A stretch of 64,000 bases of DNA, from contig NZ_KV467168.1 of assembly GCF_001663775.1 (NCBI RefSeq), positions 2,607,846 through 2,671,845 of the forward strand. Direction: 5' to 3'. This stretch comes from Arthrobacter sp. B6. Lineage in GTDB: Bacteria; Actinomycetota; Actinomycetes; Actinomycetales; Micrococcaceae. Position numbers and translations under genes: made by a program. Positions within the stretch are counted from its first letter, which is position 1; every line of letters starts with the position of its first letter. Shown piece by piece: positions 26,064-36,457 of this stretch. The notes below the pieces were generated by a model that did not search any database, was not told the origin of the DNA, and worked only from the letters and a program-made list of their open reading frames with translations.

Positions 26064-26690
26064 ATGAGAATACGAGCGACTTTGACTGATTCGGCCCTCC
26101 GCGCCCAAAACCGGACAGCCCGATGGCTGACAGAGGTTTTCCAGCCCCCGGTGGTAGTGACGGCCCAGCTGCTGGTCAGCCCCCTCACCGAACCCGGATT
26201 CCCGGGAACGATCGGCTTCGGGGCCCTGGCCGCGCTGTTCGTCTGCGTCCTGCCGCTGTTGCTGCTGCTGGGCCTCGTGCGGCTGGGCAAGGTCACGGAC
26301 CACCACGTCAGCAAACGCGAGCAGCGGGCGCCGGTACTGCTGATTGCCCTCGCGTCAGTGGTGGCAGGGCTGCTGGTGCTTGAGGCTGTTGGCGCGCCGG
26401 ACAGTGTTGTGGTGATGGTGCTGGCAATCGTGGGCGGCATCGTCGTGATTGGGGCCGTGAGCCCCTTCTGGAAAATCAGCGGACATGCCGCGGCCATATC
26501 GTCGTCGGCCGTCATCACGGTGCTGATGCTGGGTCCGTCCTGGCTGCCGCTGCTGCTCCTGATCCCTGCGGTGGGCTGGTCGCGGGTGGTTCTCAGGGCC
26601 CATACGGCCGGGCAGGTTGTGGCCGGTTCGCTGGTCGGTTCGCTGGTGATGCCAGGGCTTTGGTGGCTGCTCCGGGGCTGGCTGGCCTAG
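26064..26690 (+). CDS. PAP2-family membrane phosphatase
   Basis: 208 aa with about five hydrophobic helices. The PAP2 phosphatase signature is partly clear: a central WKISGHAA motif (SGH) and the terminal SRVVLRAHTAGQVVAG (SR...H with the catalytic histidine). The first motif (KxxxxxxRP) is degenerate, with KREQRAP in its place. Such enzymes remove phosphate from lipid substrates such as phosphatidate or undecaprenyl pyrophosphate at the membrane surface. It lies 39 bases after E2, but I do not see a functional link to it. Confidence 0.82.
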   Translation: MRIRATLTDSALRAQNRTARWLTEVFQPPVVVTAQLLVSPLTEPGFPGTIGFGALAALFVCVLPLLLLLGLVRLGKVTDHHVSKREQRAPVLLIALASVVAGLLVLEAVGAPDSVVVMVLAIVGGIVVIGAVSPFWKISGHAAAISSSAVITVLMLGPSWLPLLLLIPAVGWSRVVLRAHTAGQVVAGSLVGSLVMPGLWWLLRGWLA

Positions 26691-26774
26691 TCGTCCCTGT
26701 CCCGCACGCCAGAAAGGACACCACGCACAGCCGCGGCACGGCTGGTGCATGGTGCCCTGATTCAGGGTAGGCGG

Positions 26775-27203
26775 TCAGTCGGCGTCGTAAGTGTTCGCGA
26801 TGTAGACATCGCACGTGGCGTTGTGGGCAACACTGTTGGCCACGCTTCCCAGGACCCGGCCGATACCGCGCATCCGCCGGTTGCCCACCACGATCATCCG
26901 GGCACTGAGACGCTCGGCTTCCTTGATGAGAGCCTCGGCAGGCTTGCCGCGGGCGGCGGAGTAGGTCACCTTGACGTCTCCTGCGAGGGAGTCCGCCACG
27001 GTCCTTGCCACTTGCTCTGCACCGTCCGCGTCCGAGACGATCCACTGGTCGCTGCCGCTGCCGAACACTTCGGTTCGGTCACTGTCGAACGCCGATACGA
27101 CGTGCAGGGACGCGCCCACGGCAGCCGCGAGATCCCGTGCGGCCTCCGCAGCCTTCTTGGCAGTTCCGCTGCCGTCAACCCCAACAACAATAGTTCCGGT
27201 CAT
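26775..27203 (-). CDS. universal stress protein (UspA family)
   Basis: 142 aa from the ATG at 27203, preceded by AAAGGAG. The N-terminus TIVVGVDGSG and the C-terminal nucleotide-binding pattern VVGNRRMRGIGRVLGSVANSV (G-2x-G-9x-G-S) are those of ATP-binding Usp proteins. They support survival under stress or energy limitation. Monomer-sized with a single Usp domain. It is convergent with the PAP2 gene and lies downstream of the aminotransferase gene on the same strand. Confidence 0.93.
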   Translation of the reverse strand: MTGTIVVGVDGSGTAKKAAEAARDLAAAVGASLHVVSAFDSDRTEVFGSGSDQWIVSDADGAEQVARTVADSLAGDVKVTYSAARGKPAEALIKEAERLSARMIVVGNRRMRGIGRVLGSVANSVAHNATCDVYIANTYDAD

Positions 27204-27254
27204 TTTTGCTCCTTTGCTTCGGTAAGTGGCGTCCTGCAACCAGTGAGGCCAAGG

Positions 27255-28547
27255 CTACAGCGCGGCGATGGCTTCCCGCAGCACGGGGGCCAAACGGCGG
27301 ACACCTTCGGTGATGGCCTCGGGGGGCGCCGCGCTGAATGCCAGCCGCAGTTTGTTGGACGGCTCATCGGACGGGGTGAACGCGGCGCCGGGGATAAAAA
27401 CGACGCCTGCGTCGATCGCCTTTTTCAGCAGGGGATAAGTGTCCACGCCCTCGGGAAGCGTCACCCACACAAAGAAGCCGCCGTCCGGGCTGGTCCAGCT
27501 CGCGCCGTCGGGCATGTGCTCTTCAAGGGCGTCCAGCATGGCCCGGCACCTTTCGGCGTAGAGGCCACGGTAAGTCTCGATCTGGCCCTTCCAGTCGTAG
27601 TCCCGGAGGTAAGCGGACACCAGCATCTGGTTGAGCGCGGGCGGGCACAGTGTGACGGCCTCCGCCGCGAGGTAGTAGCGCCGCTGCAGGTGCTCTGGAA
27701 CCAGGGCCCAGCCGATGCGGAGGCCTGGGGCGAAGATCTTGGAGAAGGATCCCATGTATATAACGTCGGCCGGATTGTCCGCCCGCAGCGGGGTCAGCGG
27801 GGCGCCATCGAACCGAAGGAGCCCGTAGGGGTTGTCTTCCAGCACCAGAATATTCGCGCGGCGGCATATATCGACAATGTGTTGCCGGCGGTCCTGGGCG
27901 AGCGTGATCCCGGAGGGGTTGTTGAAGCTGGGAATGGTGTACAGGAACTTAATGTTCCTGCCGGCGGTCTGGAGCGCCGCGATCTTGGCCTCCAGCAGTT
28001 CCGGGACCAGTCCGTCGTCGTCCATCTCCACGGTTTCGACCTGGACCTGGTAGGCCTCGAAGGTGTTCAGCGCGCCAACGTAGGTGGGGTTCTCCACCAG
28101 AACCACGTCGCCGGGATTGCAGAACACCTTCGTGGCCACGTCCTGCGCTGACTGCGAGCCCGCCGTGATCACGACATTCCGGGGTGCCGCGTCGAGGATG
28201 CCTTCAGCTGCCATCACCTCGCAGATCTGCCCCCGCAACTCCTCCAGTCCCTGGCCGCCGCCGTACTGCAGGGCGGTGAGGCCGTCCTGGGCGATGATGG
28301 TGGCGGCAGTTTGGGCCAGCCGCTCCAGGGGCAGGGACTGCAGATACGGACTTCCACCTGCGAGGGAAACCAGTCCCGGCCGCATGGAGATGTCAAAAAC
28401 GTCGCGGACTGCGGATTGCCTGATGTTGGCGGCGCGCTCCGAGAACAGGTCCTCGTGGCGGTGGGCGGACGTTGCCGCACGTTCGATAGCGTCAATGGCT
28501 TCTGCTGGCAGCAGCCCTGCTGCGGCATCAAGTGTTTCGTGGCTCAC
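27255..28547 (-). CDS. PLP-dependent aminotransferase, class I/II (2-aminoadipate aminotransferase-like)
   Basis: 430 aa from a GTG at 28547; TATCCT lies 6 bases before it, so a leaderless start is likely, and an in-frame TTG at 28598 looks spurious. The PLP lysine is K270 in GSFSKIFAPGLRIGW, and NNPSGITL and EDNPYGLLRF are typical of the LysN/ARO8/MocR-aminotransferase group. There is no N-terminal GntR domain, so it is an enzyme, not a MocR regulator. The likely substrate class is aminoadipate, aromatic or branched amino acids. Confidence 0.88.
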   Translation of the reverse strand: MSHETLDAAAGLLPAEAIDAIERAATSAHRHEDLFSERAANIRQSAVRDVFDISMRPGLVSLAGGSPYLQSLPLERLAQTAATIIAQDGLTALQYGGGQGLEELRGQICEVMAAEGILDAAPRNVVITAGSQSAQDVATKVFCNPGDVVLVENPTYVGALNTFEAYQVQVETVEMDDDGLVPELLEAKIAALQTAGRNIKFLYTIPSFNNPSGITLAQDRRQHIVDICRRANILVLEDNPYGLLRFDGAPLTPLRADNPADVIYMGSFSKIFAPGLRIGWALVPEHLQRRYYLAAEAVTLCPPALNQMLVSAYLRDYDWKGQIETYRGLYAERCRAMLDALEEHMPDGASWTSPDGGFFVWVTLPEGVDTYPLLKKAIDAGVVFIPGAAFTPSDEPSNKLRLAFSAAPPEAITEGVRRLAPVLREAIAAL

Positions 28548-28658
28548 ATCCTCAGGATACAGCGGACAGTTGCTGATAAGGCAACACTTGTTGATCAATG
28601 AAGCACGTGGCGGAAGCCGAAGCTTTACGTGGGAAGCCTGAGGGGCTGGAATGGACCC

Positions 28659-29519
28659 ATGATGACGCCCCCGCAGTCCATGTCACTGGCCGCAGCCTTC
28701 AGGTCCCTCCACGGCGCCGGTGCACCGCTTGTCCTGGTCAACGTCTGGGACGCGGCATCCGCCCGGCTCGTGGAAGAAGCCGGGGCGACGGCGATCGCAA
28801 CTTCCAGCTCCGCCATCTCCTGGAGCATGGGCTTCCCCGACGGCAACAGGCTGCCGGCCGGGTTGGCGATGTCGGTGCTTGCGAGGATCGTTGCGGCCAC
28901 ATCGCTTCCCGTCACTGCGGACATCGAAACAGGCTATGCGGGGAGCGGCAACGGCTTTGACCACAGGAAGCTCCGGGACACAGTGCTGGCAGTGCTGCAG
29001 GCCGGAGCCGTCGGCATCAACCTCGAAGACTCCGGGGACCGCCCCCTTACTGACACGAGCGAACAATGCCGCCGCCTGGAGCTGGTCCGGGAGGCCGCGG
29101 ACGCCGCCGGGGTGGACCTCTTCATCAACGCCCGGACGGACACGTACCTCTCCGGGATCTATCCGGAGCGCGCGTTCGAGGAGACGGTAGGCAGGGCCGA
29201 AGCCTATTTGGCGGCCGGCGCTAGCGGGATTTTTGTTCCGGGCCTGACCGACCTCCATGTGCTGCATGAACTCTCGCGCCGGATCGACGCTCCGCTGAAC
29301 GCCCTCGCCGGCGTCGGGGCGCCGTCGGTCGGTGAACTGCACGACGCCGGCGTGCAGCGGATCAGCATCGGCGGCAACACCGCCAAGGCGGCGTATGCAA
29401 CGGTCTCCCGGGTGGCCGAGGAGGTGTTGGGCGACGGCAACTGGTCGGAGCTGGCGGGGGCGCGAAGCCACACCGCGATGGATGCCCTGTTCGGCGGACA
29501 AGCGACCGGCACTACTTGA
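28659..29519 (+). CDS. isocitrate lyase/PEP mutase-family enzyme
   Basis: 286 aa from tandem ATGs at 28659/28662; a GTG at 28629 is an alternative. The TIM-barrel family marks are VNVWDAASARLVEEAG, PVTADIETGYAG (metal-binding Asp), GINLEDSGD and FINARTDTY. The KKCGH loop of true isocitrate lyases is missing, as in carboxyphosphonoenolpyruvate mutase and 2-methylisocitrate lyase-like paralogues. C-C or P-C bond lyase chemistry is probable, substrate unknown. Its 3' end overlaps the convergent GerMN gene by 8 bases. Confidence 0.87.
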   Translation: MMTPPQSMSLAAAFRSLHGAGAPLVLVNVWDAASARLVEEAGATAIATSSSAISWSMGFPDGNRLPAGLAMSVLARIVAATSLPVTADIETGYAGSGNGFDHRKLRDTVLAVLQAGAVGINLEDSGDRPLTDTSEQCRRLELVREAADAAGVDLFINARTDTYLSGIYPERAFEETVGRAEAYLAAGASGIFVPGLTDLHVLHELSRRIDAPLNALAGVGAPSVGELHDAGVQRISIGGNTAKAAYATVSRVAEEVLGDGNWSELAGARSHTAMDALFGGQATGTT

Positions 29520-30345
29520 GGCTCAGGGCTTCGGCCAGTCCCTCACCGTTGACATAGATCTCGGCCCGGATGGCGCCCACCGCAGATACCGCGGTCTGGG
29601 TCAGCTGGGCCTCAATCCGTGGAATGTCGCAGACCCCGCCGGGGCGCATGGTGCCGGCCAGGTAAACGGTGACCGTGGTGCCGTCGAAGCTGCCGGCCAG
29701 GAAGTTCAGGGTTGAGCCGGACAGCGAGTTGTAGACGTCCGCTATGGGCGGCGCGCTTCCGTCCAGCAGAGCGCGGATGGCCGCAGGCAGTGGGTCGGCA
29801 GAATCGGCGTTGGAGCGCTTCACTCCCACCAGGCTGTCGTTGCAGCCGAACCGGACACCGCTGCTGCCGCCGTCGTCCAGGAGGACGTAGTAAGCCGTGA
29901 CGGAATGGGTTCCGGCTGCATTGCCGAGTGGAGGATCGTCCGGAGCGCGGGTCTGGACCGGCGGCGGTTCCGCTGCCGGTGCCGTTCCGGATACGCCGGC
30001 CTGGGCCTGGCCGGTGCTGCCGGAACCCGTGCCGGAGCCGGAAGAGGCACTTGACGGTAAATCGTCCGGCTCGGTGGGGGTGCCATCGGACGGGGCGCTG
30101 GTCGGGGTGTCTCCGGAAGGGGCCGGACTTCCGGTCGGACTGCCAGCTCCGACGGACCCGAGGGGCGGCGCGGCCTGGGGCTGGGGGATGGGGGTCAGTG
30201 GTTCGGCAGGCGGAGCCGTTCGCTCGCTGGCAACCGTGCCGGCAGGGAATTCGGTGCCGGGAGCGCAGGACCCCAGCCACAACGGAAGCACCAGGGCCAC
30301 CGCTGCCGCCGCCGCCCGTTTTGTGGCATTCCGCCTGATTGCCAT
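29512..30345 (-). CDS. GerMN-domain lipoprotein
   Basis: 277 aa. An N-terminal basic signal with a hydrophobic core ends in LGSCAPG (lipobox, Cys27). About 110 residues of Pro/Ser/Thr/Gly-rich linker follow, then a folded domain (residues ~135-275) matching GerMN: YYVLLDDGG, AIRALLDG, STLNFLAGSFDGTTVTVYL and IPRIEAQLTQTA. In LpqB-type and spore GerM proteins this domain is extracytoplasmic and probably binds peptidoglycan or a partner. Here it stands alone with no sensor kinase beside it. Function unknown. Confidence 0.82.
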   Translation of the reverse strand: MAIRRNATKRAAAAAVALVLPLWLGSCAPGTEFPAGTVASERTAPPAEPLTPIPQPQAAPPLGSVGAGSPTGSPAPSGDTPTSAPSDGTPTEPDDLPSSASSGSGTGSGSTGQAQAGVSGTAPAAEPPPVQTRAPDDPPLGNAAGTHSVTAYYVLLDDGGSSGVRFGCNDSLVGVKRSNADSADPLPAAIRALLDGSAPPIADVYNSLSGSTLNFLAGSFDGTTVTVYLAGTMRPGGVCDIPRIEAQLTQTAVSAVGAIRAEIYVNGEGLAEALSLK

Positions 30346-30494
30346 CCCAGCACCGCAATTCCGTCCGGTACATTCCGTGCATTAAACGTTACGGCGGCCC
30401 GGCGGGCCAGGGAATGCCGGCGCGGTACCGGTTGAGACAAGAGTTGGTCACGCCGGACCCCTGCTGTGGCCGGCAATTCACGGTGCCATAACGA

Positions 30495-30526
30495 ATGCCC
30501 CTCGCACCTTGCAGCGCGCGGGGCAT
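30495..30526 (-). terminator. hairpin downstream of the FMN reductase gene
   Basis: Arms ATGCCCC (30495-30501) and GGGGCAT (30520-30526) plus a short inner stem, 17 bases past the FMN reductase stop on the minus strand. There is no T-run, so termination is only likely. The remaining gap 30346-30494 shows no gene. Confidence 0.4.
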
Positions 30527-30542
30527 CCGGTATGAGTCAGCC

Positions 30543-31100
30543 TTAGGCTGCCGAGCCCGCGGCGGCAAGGGCGTCAAAAACACCCTTGATCTGTTCGACA
30601 ACTTCGGCGTCGTCCTTCGGGTGCAGTTCGGCGAATCGGACCATGGAGCCGGGAACTGCCAGTTTGACGTCCTCGAGCACCTGGGCGCCTGCAATGCCGG
30701 CAGCTTTGCGGGCTTCGTCCTGGGCCCAGACCCCGCCGAACTGGCCGAAAGCGGTACCGACGACGGCGGTGGGCTTGCCGGCGAGGGCGCCGGCGCCGTA
30801 GGGGCGGGACAGCCAGTCGATGGCGTTCTTCAATGAAGCGGGCACCGTACCGTTGTGCTCCGGAGTGACCAGCAGCAGTGTGTCGGCTTCGTTGGCGGCC
30901 GCGCGGAGGGCGGCGGCCGCGGCAGGCACCTCGCCCTCAACGTCGATGTCCTCGTTATAGAACGGGATGTTGCCCAGGCTTTCGTGGATGATCACGTCTA
31001 CCTGGTCGGGAGCGTTCAGCCGGATGGCCTCGGCCAGCTTCTGGTTGTGGGAATCAGCGCGGAGGCTGCCGACAAGGGTAAGAACGGTGCTCTTTGACAT
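30543..31100 (-). CDS. NAD(P)H-dependent FMN reductase / quinone reductase
   Basis: 185 aa flavodoxin-like fold with AGGAG before the ATG. The FMN phosphate loop GSLRADSHNQ (residues ~12-21) and TPEHNGTVPASLKNAIDWLS (~80-100) are the signature of the NADPH-dependent FMN reductase family (ChrR/azoreductase-like). It probably reduces FMN, quinones or nitro/azo compounds in the cytosol. It is divergent from a TetR gene; the gap holds a near-palindromic operator, so redox stress or a xenobiotic probably induces it. Confidence 0.92.
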   Translation of the reverse strand: MSKSTVLTLVGSLRADSHNQKLAEAIRLNAPDQVDVIIHESLGNIPFYNEDIDVEGEVPAAAAALRAAANEADTLLLVTPEHNGTVPASLKNAIDWLSRPYGAGALAGKPTAVVGTAFGQFGGVWAQDEARKAAGIAGAQVLEDVKLAVPGSMVRFAELHPKDDAEVVEQIKGVFDALAAAGSAA

Positions 31101-31176
31101 GGGGACTCCTGGGATCGGGCTGCGGCGGATCCGCAGGCCTGCTGGTAATGGAGGCCGGTTGGGGCCTACGTGATGC

Positions 31177-31199
31177 TAAACGGACTACGGTCCGCTTAA
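31177..31199. promoter_or_regulatory. putative TetR operator
   Basis: TAAA-CGGAC-TACG-GTCCG-CTTAA: perfect 5-bp inner arms with A/T-rich matching flanks, between the divergent FMN reductase and TetR genes. The form ACGGAC...GTCCG is common for TetR repressors of reductase genes. It lies 27 bases before the TetR start and just upstream of TAGAAT (31213-31218). Confidence 0.7.
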
Positions 31200-31225
31200 T
31201 ATTCCCGGGGTCTAGAATATGGACT

Positions 31226-31834
31226 GTGACCTTCATCCCATTGAGGCCTGATCCGCTGTCGGCTCACGCCGCCGAGCGCAGTGATGCTGCCCGGAATCGT
31301 GAACGCCTCTTGGGGGCAGCGCGGGAACTGATATCAGAATGCGGTGCGGATGGACTCACGATGGACAGGCTGGCCGAACGCGCCGGCGTGGGCAAAGGCA
31401 CCGTGTTCCGCAGGTTCGGCAGCAGGGCCGGCCTCATGATCACGCTTCTCAGCGACGCCGAGGCGGACTTCCAGGCCCGCTTTATGTTTGGGCCCTCCCC
31501 GCTTGGCCCGGGTGCGCCTGCCCGCGAACGCCTGATTGCCTTCGGCGTCGAGCGGATAACCTTCGTGATGCAGTACGGCGAGCTGGCACGGGCAGCCGAC
31601 AAATCCGTACCCGACCGCTTTGACGTCCCGGCAGTGACACTATGGGATCGCCACATCGAGTATCTGCTCCGCGAGGAAGGCCTGGACGCGGACCCCCGCC
31701 TGATGGCCATGGCACTTAATGCCACGCTGGATCCGGAGCGGCTGCTGCATGCCGTCCGCGTGCACGGTATCGAGCCTGGGCGGCTTGCCGAGTCCTGGCG
31801 GGAGCTGGTCACGCGCGTCGTCAGCTCCCCCTAG
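31226..31834 (+). CDS. TetR-family regulator
   Basis: 202 aa from a GTG at 31226, placed 7 bases after a TAGAAT box with no ribosome-binding site (leaderless). The helix-turn-helix is at residues ~27-70 (NRERLLGAARELI, then MDRLAERAGVGKGTVFRRFG). The C-terminal domain (residues ~85-200) would bind the inducer. The divergent partner is an FMN/quinone reductase, and the shared operator makes it the likely repressor of that gene. Confidence 0.9.
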   Translation: MTFIPLRPDPLSAHAAERSDAARNRERLLGAARELISECGADGLTMDRLAERAGVGKGTVFRRFGSRAGLMITLLSDAEADFQARFMFGPSPLGPGAPARERLIAFGVERITFVMQYGELARAADKSVPDRFDVPAVTLWDRHIEYLLREEGLDADPRLMAMALNATLDPERLLHAVRVHGIEPGRLAESWRELVTRVVSSP

Positions 31835-32198
31835 CATCCGCCGGGGCTGTTTGAGCATCCTGTCAAATCAAATCCACTGAATTATTCATAACGATTCGAT
31901 ACGGCGTGTGTGATTTCCGCCGGTTTGGGCACTTCTTGACAGGATCTGTGTGGTAATTTCCTCTGGAATGTGACCCGCAACATAGTCCACCAGGACCAAG
32001 CCGGCAACGGCTGCGGGAGGCCAGCTACCCGCTGGTGCACAACCCGGAAGTGGCGGCGCATCCCCTGCCTGGCCGGGGACGACGGAAGGATCAAGCTCGT
32101 GATAGCAGTTACTGCCAACGCCGCGGACCCAGCGCGCCGGAGTCCCCTGATACTTCAGGATGAGCACCTGGCAGCGGCGATTCAGAAGTAGCTGCCAC
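31835..32198. other. long non-coding leader region of the peptide ABC operon
   Basis: 364 bases without a convincing gene. A perfect TTGACA (31936-31941) is a candidate -35, but no good -10 lies at 16-18 bases (TAATTT at 31954-31959 is too close). If transcription starts near 31970, the mRNA leader would be about 230 bases. I see no recognisable riboswitch. A 73-codon frame at 31970-32191 has no family resemblance and is not called. Confidence 0.4.
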
Positions 32199-33182
32199 AT
32201 GCTCCGGTACCTCGCCAAGCGCGGAATCACGTATGTTTTCATGATCTTCCTGACCACGTCGGCCGGGTACTTCCTGGCGGTCACCTCCCTCAAGCCCGCG
32301 CTACTGGAGCAGGAAAGGATCCCCCGTCCCACCCCGGAGCAGGTGGCCAACTCCATGCGCCTCAAGGGGCTGGACCCCGACCTTAGCCCGTGGGAGCGCT
32401 ACGTGGAGTGGCTGACCGGCATCGTGACCCGTTGGGACTGGGGTCGCAGCCCCAACGGCGCCTTCGTCAACGCGGAGTTTGGCGACCGCGTGTGGATCTC
32501 CACCCGGCTCTTCCTTGCCTCCATCATCCTGACGCTGGTGATCGGCGTCGCCCTCGGTGTGTACTCTGCTGCCCGCCAGTACAAGTTCCAGGACCGAGTC
32601 ATCACCTCGTACAGCTACCTTGCGTACATCGTGCCCGCACCGATCGCCTACTTCCTGGTGCAGCTAGGTGCCATCAACATCAACGAAACCGTCGGCGAGC
32701 GGATCTTCTTCGTCACCGGCATCTCTACCCCCGGCATGGAACCGGGCTGGGGGCAGTTCCTGGACATGGTGGCCCATTACGCCGTCCCTACGGTCGCTAT
32801 CACTCTGGTGGGCTGGGGCTCCTACCAGATAGCCCAGCGCCAATACCTGCTGGACAACGTCAACGCGGACTTCGTCCGTACGGCCCGCGCCAAGGGCCTG
32901 ACCCGCAACCAGGCCATTTCACGGCACGCCCTCCGCGTGTCCTTTATACCCGTGGCGCAGAGCATTGCCTTCACCATCCCCGCCATCTTCGCGGGCGGCT
33001 TCTTCGCCGAGAAAATCTTTGCCTGGCCAGGTGTCGGCTCCTGGAGCATCGACGCCATCTCGCTGCAGGACGTGAACGCCGCCACGGCAACGCTTGCCTA
33101 TGGCTCTGTCATCTTCGCCCTCGGCGCGATCCTGGCAGACTTCGCCACCACGCTTGTTGACCCGAGAGTGAGGGTGCAGTAG
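32199..33182 (+). CDS. peptide ABC transporter permease (DppB type)
   Basis: 327 aa from the ATG at 32199; residues encoded further upstream look non-coding, and the ribosome-binding site is weak. An N-terminal helix (RYLAKRGITYVFMIFLTTSAGYF) is followed by a large external loop and about five further helices, with the EAA-like loop FVRTARAKGLTRNQAISRHAL (~residue 225). This is the first membrane subunit of an oligo/dipeptide importer. The GTG of the second permease follows two bases after its stop. Confidence 0.92.
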   Translation: MLRYLAKRGITYVFMIFLTTSAGYFLAVTSLKPALLEQERIPRPTPEQVANSMRLKGLDPDLSPWERYVEWLTGIVTRWDWGRSPNGAFVNAEFGDRVWISTRLFLASIILTLVIGVALGVYSAARQYKFQDRVITSYSYLAYIVPAPIAYFLVQLGAININETVGERIFFVTGISTPGMEPGWGQFLDMVAHYAVPTVAITLVGWGSYQIAQRQYLLDNVNADFVRTARAKGLTRNQAISRHALRVSFIPVAQSIAFTIPAIFAGGFFAEKIFAWPGVGSWSIDAISLQDVNAATATLAYGSVIFALGAILADFATTLVDPRVRVQ

Positions 33183-33184
33183 CC

Positions 33185-34167
33185 GTGACAAACCTCAATG
33201 CAGTCGACCCGGCAGCCGTCGCGCAGGACGCGCACCTGGAAAGCGCCGATGCAGTCATCGGCAAATCCACCATCATCTTCCGGCGCTTCATGCGGAACAA
33301 GACCGCCGTGGCGGGCCTCGCCATTTTCCTCGGCCTGACGATCTTCTCCTTCATCGGCGGGTACTTCACCCCCTGGGACAAAGAAACCATCGACCCCTTC
33401 AACATCGGAATGCCGCCCTCCGGCGAACACTTCCTGGGCACCTCCCAAGCCGGAATCGACCTTTACGCCATGACCGTTGAGGGCACCCGGATCTCCATCC
33501 TGATCGGCCTGATTGTTGGCCTGGTGTCCGTCCTGGTCGCCGCCGTGTATGGCTGCACCATGGCCTACTTCGGCGGAAAAGTGGACAAGGTAATGCTCTT
33601 TGTCCTTGAGGCGCTCATCATGATGCCTGCCCTGCTGGTAGTGGCAGTGGCCACCAGCGGCGGAGGGGAAGGACTGAAGAATAACCTGCCCAGCTGGCTC
33701 CTCCTGATTATCGTGCTCCTGGTCTTCAGCTGGATGGGCACCGCCCGGCTTATCCGTTCCCTGTCCATGTCGCTGATGCAGCGGGACTTCGTCAAGGCGG
33801 CCCAGTACATGGGCGTCCCGCCCCGCAGGATTGTCTGGCGCCACCTTGTGCCCAACATCGGCTCCCTGCTGGTCCTGGACATCACCCGCGGTGTCACCGG
33901 CGCCATCCTGGCCGAAGTCGCCTTCTCCTTCATCGGCATCGGCATCAAGGTCCCGGATGTCAGCCTGGGCGTTTTGATCGGCGGCGCCACGTCACAGGTC
34001 CAGACCTTCCCGTGGATGTTCTGGGTACCGCTGACGGTGATGTTCCTGCTCACCGGCTCCCTTGCCATGATGAACGACGGCCTGCGGGACGCCTTTGATC
34101 CGAGTTCCAGTTCCGTTGGCAAAGCCAAGAAGAAAAGCGCCAAAAACAGCGTCAAGGAGCCGGCGAA

Positions 34168-34171
<4 letters not shown>
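33185..34171 (+). CDS. peptide ABC transporter permease (DppC type)
   Basis: 328 aa starting at a GTG. The N-terminal ~50 residues are cytosolic, then comes the helix TAVAGLAIFLGLTIFSFIGG, the external segment with DPFNIGMPPSGEHFLGTSQAGIDLYA (the conserved 'HxLGTDxxGRD' region, here HFLGTSQAGID) and the EAA loop DFVKAAQYMGVPPRRIVWRH. The C-terminus is Lys-rich. It pairs with the preceding permease. It overlaps the ATPase gene by four bases (ATGA). Confidence 0.93.
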
Positions 34172-36408
<2,237 letters not shown>

Positions 36409-36457
36409 GTTTTACAGACCCATCACAAGCACCACCCGCACCTATGAAGGGAAAACA

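Noticed and set aside
31970..32191. Small open frame in the leader of the peptide ABC operon
   Set aside because: It has no ribosome-binding site, no family resemblance, and Arg/Cys/Trp-rich composition; treated as leader DNA.
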